Assembly: GCA_947561585.1 (NCBI GenBank) | Contig: CANNZV010000271.1 | Span: forward strand, 380,015-444,014 | Length of the DNA: 64,000 bases | Direction of reading: 5' to 3' | DNA from: Caprella mutica | Lineage: Eukaryota > Arthropoda > Malacostraca > Amphipoda > Caprellidae | In this document: positions 57,917-64,000 of the stretch, piece after piece | Layout of the letters: every line of letters begins with the position of its first letter | How positions within the stretch are numbered: the stretch's first letter is position 1 | Notes under the pieces: generated by a model | Told to the model about the DNA's origin: nothing | What the model saw: only the letters and a program-made list of their open reading frames with translations | The model's database searches: none | Translations under genes and position numbers: made by a program

Positions 57917-58180
57917 GGGCCGTACACACGTAAGGTTTTTTAAGTCTTTCCACCAGACTTTTTGCTAAGCTCCTCCTACTTTTTCCACGAGAATATAAGA
58001 AAAAATGATATAATTATTATTTATTTTAAATGGTATCCATGATACATGCAAATATCACGGATACCAACTAAAATATATAATAATTATATAGTTTTTTCTT
58101 TTATTCTTGTGGAAAAAGTAGGAGGAGCTTAGCAAAAAGTCTGGTGGAAAGACTTTAAAAACCCTACGTGTGTACGGCCC
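57917..58180. mobile_element. MITE with GGGCCGTACACACG ends
   Basis: Inverted ends GGGCCGTACACACGTAAGG and CCTACGTGTGTACGGCCC are followed by about 45 bases of inverted GTCTTTCCACCAGACTTTTT and AAGCTCCTCCTACTTTTTCC. The centre is the TGGTATCC...GGATACCAACTAAAAT hairpin core also found in two MITEs of a different family. Confidence 0.9.
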
Positions 58181-58189
58181 TTTATTCCT

Positions 58190-59100
58190 TTTACAAATTC
58201 AGAATAGAACCTATATCCTATTTACTCATTAATTAAAATATATTTACTTTACTCCTTTGAAACGTATTTCATTTAAACCTTTTATTGCATTTATTCCTTC
58301 AATAAAATATATTTAAATGATTATAATCAATAAGGAGGAATGAATCTCGTTCTTTTACATATTAGATTAATTAGGACTAACTTTTCTTAAAATTCATTTA
58401 GTTTAATAAAGCACTGCTGGAAAAAGGCACTCAATATCACTTCTGTAGGTTGAACAGCTTATTTGTATTTAAAAGAATGTAATTATAACTTTGTAGTGAA
58501 ATATACAACTATAAGAGAAGAGATTAAAACAAAAAAAAAGGATCCTTTCTATTAATCGACCAATTGGAGGAACGGTTATGGTGGGCCCATGGAATATTAT
58601 AGAAGGGAGCACATCTTTAATTCGTCTATGACCCCACCATGCAACCGCTTCCAAAGATTTCAACTTTAACAATTATTTCTACTTTTAGGATCAGTCCAAT
58701 TTATTTCTTCTAAAATGAAACCTATTCTTTATGATAAATATAATCGACTATGAATTTTATTTATCCTTATTATGATGTTTAAATTTGATACGATATATTT
58801 TTACATTATTATCATTCCGGTTGGAATGATTTTATAAAACTTGTTGGAAATAAAGGCATTAATATTATCTAAACATAATTATCACATTTAATGGTGAATG
58901 TATTTATTCAAATTAAAGTTATTTTGATTAAAAATATACTTGACTGTTTTGAATGTTGGAAGCCTATTAAGCTAGTTTGGTAAATATTAAATATTGTGTA
59001 CGTATAAATTTCATTTTGGACATCGTAAAACGAAAGTTTTAGCTAACAAAACATAACATATGCCCTTGAATATAAAACAATCGATTTGATACTAATATCA
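58190..59100. other. AT-rich intergenic stretch between the two sulfotransferases
   Basis: No gene. It carries single TATGGTGGGCC-type motifs near 58575 and 58625 in opposite orientation, about 50 bases apart. Confidence 0.5.
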
Positions 59101-59106
59101 ATTCAT

Positions 59107-59112
59107 TTTATT
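59107..59112 (-). promoter_or_regulatory. Polyadenylation signal AATAAA, sulfotransferase 2
   Basis: On minus, AATAAA lies 37 bases past the stop codon at 59149-59151. Plausible by position; chance occurrence is possible in such AT-rich sequence. Confidence 0.5.
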
Positions 59113-59148
59113 AATTATTAATAACTTGATTTGAAATTTTTAAATAAT

Positions 59149-62100
59149 TTACGTGATAGCTAATGTCTTCAAATCATTTTCTACTGGACTCAACACCTCT
59201 TCTATTTTCGTATTACCACCAAGTTGGTTCACTATCTTGTAACCGAAATGACGCATGGCTTTACTACATGCTCTTTGGATATTATTTAATTCCCCCGATT
59301 TTAGCATGTGAGTCCAATAGAGTAATCTTTTCTTGCTGTCCCTGGATGTGGTCCATGGCTTGTCCAGCTCAGTAGTCGTGTGCTCTTTCAAAAACTCTTC
59401 CGTCTCTGGTCTGTAGTCCAACCCAATTGTATTGAATAAATTCTTCGTGGTGTCGTACGGGTTGCTCATGAGGTCTTCATACCGAAGAATATTAATTCTT
59501 CCAGGAAAAAGCTTACCAAATTCTCTAGCTGAATTGAAATCATTTTCCATGTCTTGACATAAAGATTCTGGAGATATACACTCCTCCCCCTTTGTACACC
59601 ATTGGACTGTCGCAGTTCTAGAATTCATAACGGCTCTTGGATCTCGGACAAGAAGAATCACTCGGACATCTGAGTGTAGAGGATCTTCAAGAATCGGTTT
59701 CAGCAGCGATAACTTCAGTCTGACGAGTTTCATTAGTTTCCATGGGTAGATTTTACATGCATTAGAGATGAATAGTCGGTTGGTACATAAACCAGGTAAT
59801 TTGTCCTTGCAGAAATCTTTGACTTGCACGTTACGGGTGGTAAGTTCGGAATCTTGCTGCAAGGCTTCCATGTAACTTGGTTCATCATAGCTGTAACATT
59901 ATAGTATAGTCAATAAAATATGTGTTTGAACTATTTTCTTAGAATATGAATAATTCAAAATGATGTATACCTCGATAATATTTTTTTAAATATACAATTC
60001 ATTGCTTCAATAATATATTAATCATGCTATTCAATTTATTAGATACTAAGTTATTTTTTAATCTAAACATAGATAGAGTTTGAATACTTGTTAAGTACCA
60101 ACTTAACAACTACTAAATTTTAACGTTTTTATAAAACCAAGTATTACCACAATTTGTTTTAGACGGCTGGAGGTCGTATTACGCAAAGTTTTACCTGCAA
60201 TCCAGCAAACTCCTGACGACAGCCTGAGCTAGTTCAGCTACTTCCCCTTCCTTGGCCCTCACCAGCCTTAGCATCGACAGGGGCTCGTAAAAGTCGAAGG
60301 TACCTGGCTGAGTACCTAGCAATGCCTCCAGAAAAGTGGAACCTGACCGCCACGTACTGACTATCACAACCTAGGGAAAGGTATAGCTTCAATGTAAGGC
60401 AGAAACACAAGCGTAACAGTTGAAAAAGGTAAAAGAAATGAAGTTTATAGGTAAATAAGTTAATATTATAGTTTAGTTAGAATTATATTCTTAGTTAAAA
60501 TTATTTTATTGTTGAAACGATATCTTGTTAAAGTTATATTTTTCGCTACAATTTCATTTATTGTTTAAAATAAAAAAATCTTGAAATAGTAATTTTGTTA
60601 AAAATATAATTTTTCATTAATATTATGTCTAAAATTAAAATTTATTTTTAAGTTCAGCATCATTATAACGCAGCTTGTGGTTAAAAAGATAAGGTGGAAT
60701 TAATTCGTAGTTTGCTGTGACCCCATCATACGTTTATCTTTGAAAATATTCAGTTTTAATGACTTCAAGTACAATTTAAAGTTAAAGTTCTTATAAAAAT
60801 AAATCTTCATTTACTTATATTTATAATAGGATGGAAAAGATTCAAACTCAACGGGAAATTCATATTATCAAGAGTTTATTTAAACTCAACGTTGAAGGTT
60901 TTATCAGGTTTCAAGCTTTCGAATAGAAAGATTTCTATTCATCATCAGGAGAAAGGTCACCTGATAAAACCTTCAACGTTGAGTTTAAATAACCTCATAA
61001 TAATACAGTCATGATAGGTTAATCGGAATATCTTAAAATAAGGTTGGTTCCTTTTAACGCCCACTTTTCGAGTACTGAGAGTGTCTGGTAATTGAGTGGC
61101 TACCCCCTCACCTTCTTAGGAGTTGGTAGAGTTTTTGGCAAGAGAGGCTCACCCTGTATGGTCTTGTTCAGTATTTCAGAGTACTTCAAACTACTGATGT
61201 TTTGTAACAACTTTAACTGAAAAGAAAGAATTCGAAATGAGAATTATATTACATTATTATATACAATATCTTTTTATGGGAAAATCTGGAGAGAAAGTTA
61301 TATCGGGAAACTAGAAGATGAAGTGGGAGACTCTTTTCATTTTCGGGGTTATAACTTTTATACCTGGCTTTCTTGCCTAATTTTCACAATATATTTTTTC
61401 TGTGTATAATTTCACCCCAGAAAATTTAGAGGTATACCTTTTTTTAGATTTTCGAAAGTTTTTATTTTCATATGTATACCTATGACCATATATTCCTTTA
61501 TCGTAATTAGGAGTGTATGAAAAGTATAGATATTAATCAACACTCTGAGAGACTCAATAAAAGGATCACATGGTTTCTTTTACTATTCGTTGGTGCAACA
61601 CCACCATATTCTTATTTTGTCCCCAGTAAATAAAAAAGGTTTTATCGATAATATTTTTTATACTAGGTAGCTACTATTAAACACAAAAAATATAAAGATT
61701 TACAAATTTCCTAATTTTAGCATATCGGGTGTCACAGGGATATTTGTAGTTTATTTCTGATAGAACATCAAAGATAATATAACATTTAGCCCCCCAACAC
61801 AAGGGAAATTATTAGTATAGTTTTATTTAGTTATTTGGTGTCCGCTTTTACAGGACGGGTATTAAACATAAAGAATGTAACTATGATACGCACGGGAATA
61901 TATTGACTTGATATTTAAATTCCTCTGTTTTTATTCAATTTTAAAATGTTTTATCTATGAAAAAAGTTTCAGTTTATGCAGAAAAAGGAATTTTATTTAT
62001 ATTCACTAAAAAAAACTAAGAACGGGTAATAAATTACAATTGAAGACCCGTTATCTTTAACGTGCAAATACACTAGTAAATAAATAAATAAACACACTAA

Positions 62101-63294
62101 GGAAATTATTAGTATAGATAGATGAAACGTAAATTATTGAGAGGAAATTGTTTTAATTTTTTTTAATCACAAACGTAACTCAACCCAAAAATATTAAATT
62201 GCTTTAAAATAATTTGTTATTATTGAATAGTTTTGGTTTAGTGTCCTTAACATTATTCTATTTTGTAATTTGATTTTGTCGACGAAATGTCTGTCGACGA
62301 AACGTCTGTCAGTGAAACGTCTGTCGACGAAACGTCTACACACCAGTACGACAAACTAGCGGATACAACAAACTGCATTACCGCTTTTTATCGAAAATCT
62401 AAAAGTAGGAATAGTTAGTTATCACACGATTTTGTTTTTGATCGATATCCACCCACGGACAAACTGAACTAATTACAAACTGTAATATAAAATCGTTTAA
62501 AATTACTTCATTTATACTAATTACTACATATATTATTTTCTTACCTTAATTTCATTTAGTGTTGCCTGCATTATCTGACTTATTGTCATTGTTTTTTGAG
62601 CATCGTAAGAGGTGAGTCGACGCACGTTGGTCTGGTTGAGGCTCGTCGAATTGGACGTCGGAATTTCTTCTTTTATTTTTTTAGATTTTTCATCAAGTTT
62701 AGTGATCTGTTAATGGAAGTAAATTAGATTGGTGATAGAATATTAAGGTGGGGTACGCTCTTAGTCTTCTATGACCCCTCCATAACTTCTAAGAATATGT
62801 TATGTGTGGGTTTTAGAAGATTATGAGGGTATCTTCTATGGCCCCACCATGACTAAAAATATTAATAAATAGACTGAATTCATACCTCATGTAAATCAAT
62901 TTGATTTTTTCTTCTGTTTTCTAAGATTTCATCCACATGACTTTTCATTTCGTAAGCTGTGAAAAAAAAGTAAAATAATAAATTCATATTTCTATACTTG
63001 GATATGTTCCAAGTTATTGCACGAATCCACATTTTCGATCATATAAGAAAAATTTAATAATTTTGAAAAATTAGATAAATTTTTTGATGATAGTAATTTG
63101 GAAATTTATATAATAATTTTTTGATTTGTTGCATAATAACTAACTACTATTCCTATGCTGAATCGAAACAAAATAATACTGTAAATGTATTTGGACTTAC
63201 TTATTGCTATGTTCCTCGGGGCCATGTCGAAAACCAACATAGTGGCAGTGACGAAAAAGCCTAGGGTGAAAATGACGCACAGTTTGGCCCTCAT
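59149..63294 (-). CDS. Carbohydrate 6-O-sulfotransferase paralogue 2 (six exons, complete)
   Basis: Exons on minus: 63201-63294, 62886-62956, 62545-62706, 61112-61216, 60195-60370 and 59149-59890. All GT-AG, phases closing, 449 residues. The protein is a type II Golgi membrane enzyme: residues about 4-24 (KLCVIFTLGFFVTATMLVF) form the anchor, a charged stem follows to about 144, then the catalytic domain. The 5' PAPS-binding loop is VVIVSTWRSGSTFLEALL (145-162) and the 3' phosphate-binding motif is VILLVRDPRAVMNSR (near 280-294). CHST-family cysteines are present (CTKGEECISPESLCQD). The acceptor sugar cannot be read from sequence. Exons 3, 4 and 5 correspond in phase and length class to three exons of the convergent paralogue on plus. 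A minisatellite starts within 10 bases of the start codon. Confidence 0.93.
60876..60992. mobile_element. Hairpin MITE in sulfotransferase 2 intron 4
   Basis: Inverted arms of about 36 bp (TTATTTAAACTCAACGTTGA, then AGGTTTTATCAGGT, and the complement at 60958-60992) around a short loop that holds its own ATAGAAAGATTTCTAT hairpin. About 117 bp, non-coding. Confidence 0.88.
61220..62270. other. Intron 3 of sulfotransferase 2
   Basis: AT-rich intronic sequence without a recognised element, apart from the motif array that starts at 62277. Confidence 0.6.
62277..62380. repeat. GTCGACGAAACGTCT array with attached CGACAAACTAGCGGATAC
   Basis: Four units of about 15 bp (GTCGACGAAACGTCT, with variants), followed by ACGACAAACTAGCGGATACA. 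The inverse of the latter lies at about 18908-18928, near another motif cluster of the same family at 18660. Both parts therefore belong to one dispersed element. Confidence 0.7.
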
Positions 63295-63301
63295 TCTGTG
63301 A

Positions 63302-63868
63302 AAAACATGGGAAAAATTAGTTAAAAACATGGGGGAAATTAGTGAAATGCATGGAGAAAATGAGTGAAATGAATGGGGAAAATGAGTGAAATGCATGGGG
63401 AAAATGAGTGAAATGCATGGGGAAAATTAATGAAACGAATGGGGAAAATGAGTGAAATGCATGGGGAAAATGAGTGGAATGCATGGGGAAATGAGTGAAA
63501 TGCATGGGGAAAATGAGTGAAATGCATGGGGGAAATTAGTGAAATGCATGGGCAATGGAACTGGGGAAATTAGTGAAATGCATGGGGGAAATGAGTGAAG
63601 CATGGAATAGTGGAAATGATGGAATGAATGATGGGGAAATGAGTGAAATGCATGGGGGAAATTAGTGAAATGCAGGGGGAATTAGTGAATGCATGGGGAA
63701 AGAGTGAATGCATGGGGAAATGTGCGAATGCTGGGGAATTAGTGAAATGCATGGGGGAAATTAGTGAAATGCATGGGGAAATGAGTGAAATGCATGGGGG
63801 AAATAAGTGAAATGCATGGTGGAAATGAGTGAAATGCATGGGGGAAATTGAGTGAAATGCATGGGGAA
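63302..63868. repeat. About 22-bp minisatellite immediately 5' of the sulfotransferase 2 start codon
   Basis: About 25 imperfect copies of GAAAATGAGTGAAATGCATGGG with small indels, starting 8 bases upstream of the ATG on minus. The start-codon frame is open into the array, producing artefact frames of FPHAFHSFSPCISLI type. It occupies the 5' untranslated or promoter-proximal region, or an upstream intron, since TTTTTCACAG precedes the ATG like a splice acceptor. Confidence 0.93.
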
Positions 63869-64000
63869 AATTGGAAAAAGTGTATACCAGAATTATTATT
63901 TGCTGATTAAGTAAACACAATAATGACTAATTAATAATAATTTTATCAATTAATTAGAATGACTTGGTTAGCTGTTTGCATTCTTTATGTTGTTTCTATA

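Noticed and set aside
63317..63920. Minus frames rich in HFTHFPHAFHS as histidine-rich proteins
   Set aside because: Artefacts of the 22-bp minisatellite; frames shift with its indels.

Overview
The window is AT-rich, intron-rich and full of repeats, which is typical of an invertebrate nuclear genome. It is most probably an insect, and a hemipteran would fit: spliced genes with GT-AG introns, C2H2 zinc-finger genes, insect-like carbohydrate sulfotransferases, and dense miniature inverted-repeat transposons (MITEs). No RNA genes, CRISPR arrays or bacterial features were seen. The species call is inference.

Genes. Positions 22937-27741 (minus) hold a complete six-exon SUMF1 (formylglycine-generating enzyme) gene, rebuilt exon by exon with all phases closing (343 residues). 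Positions 31682-37559 (minus) hold a small family of C2H2 zinc-finger genes: a 6-finger gene, a relic that has lost every finger but keeps the family's acidic N-terminus and a helix-turn-helix-like segment, and a 10-finger gene. Positions 53433-63294 hold two convergent carbohydrate 6-O-sulfotransferase paralogues with matching intron positions: one on plus (N-terminal exon not found) and one complete six-exon gene on minus (449 residues). SUMF1 activates sulfatases and the CHST enzymes add sulfate, so the window carries both sides of sulfate handling; whether this is more than coincidence is unknown.

Repeats fill the rest. Positions 1-22900 have no cellular gene that I can support. They carry a LINE reverse-transcriptase relic invaded by a 15-bp minisatellite, a TA-flanked MITE, a PIF/Harbinger element with a perfect TTA duplication sitting in a 60-bp palindrome, palindromic MITE families, and arrays of a degenerate GACGAATTGTCC-type motif. 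Positions 19.8-33.6 kb carry five copies of one retroposed family, two with clear target duplications. Positions 37.9-40.0 kb carry a long inverted repeat enclosing a deleted piggyBac-like relic. Positions 41.5-47.7 kb are a nest of MITEs sharing CCAGTCTG/CAGACTGG ends, with two insertions proven by 8-bp duplications. Positions 47711-50221 are a hAT-type element with a perfect 8-bp target duplication.

The most notable observation is in SUMF1 intron 5: the exon 5/intron 5 splice-donor junction itself is tandemly amplified ten times as a 28-bp unit, giving nine decoy donors behind the real one. Use of any decoy would stop translation just after the two catalytic cysteines.
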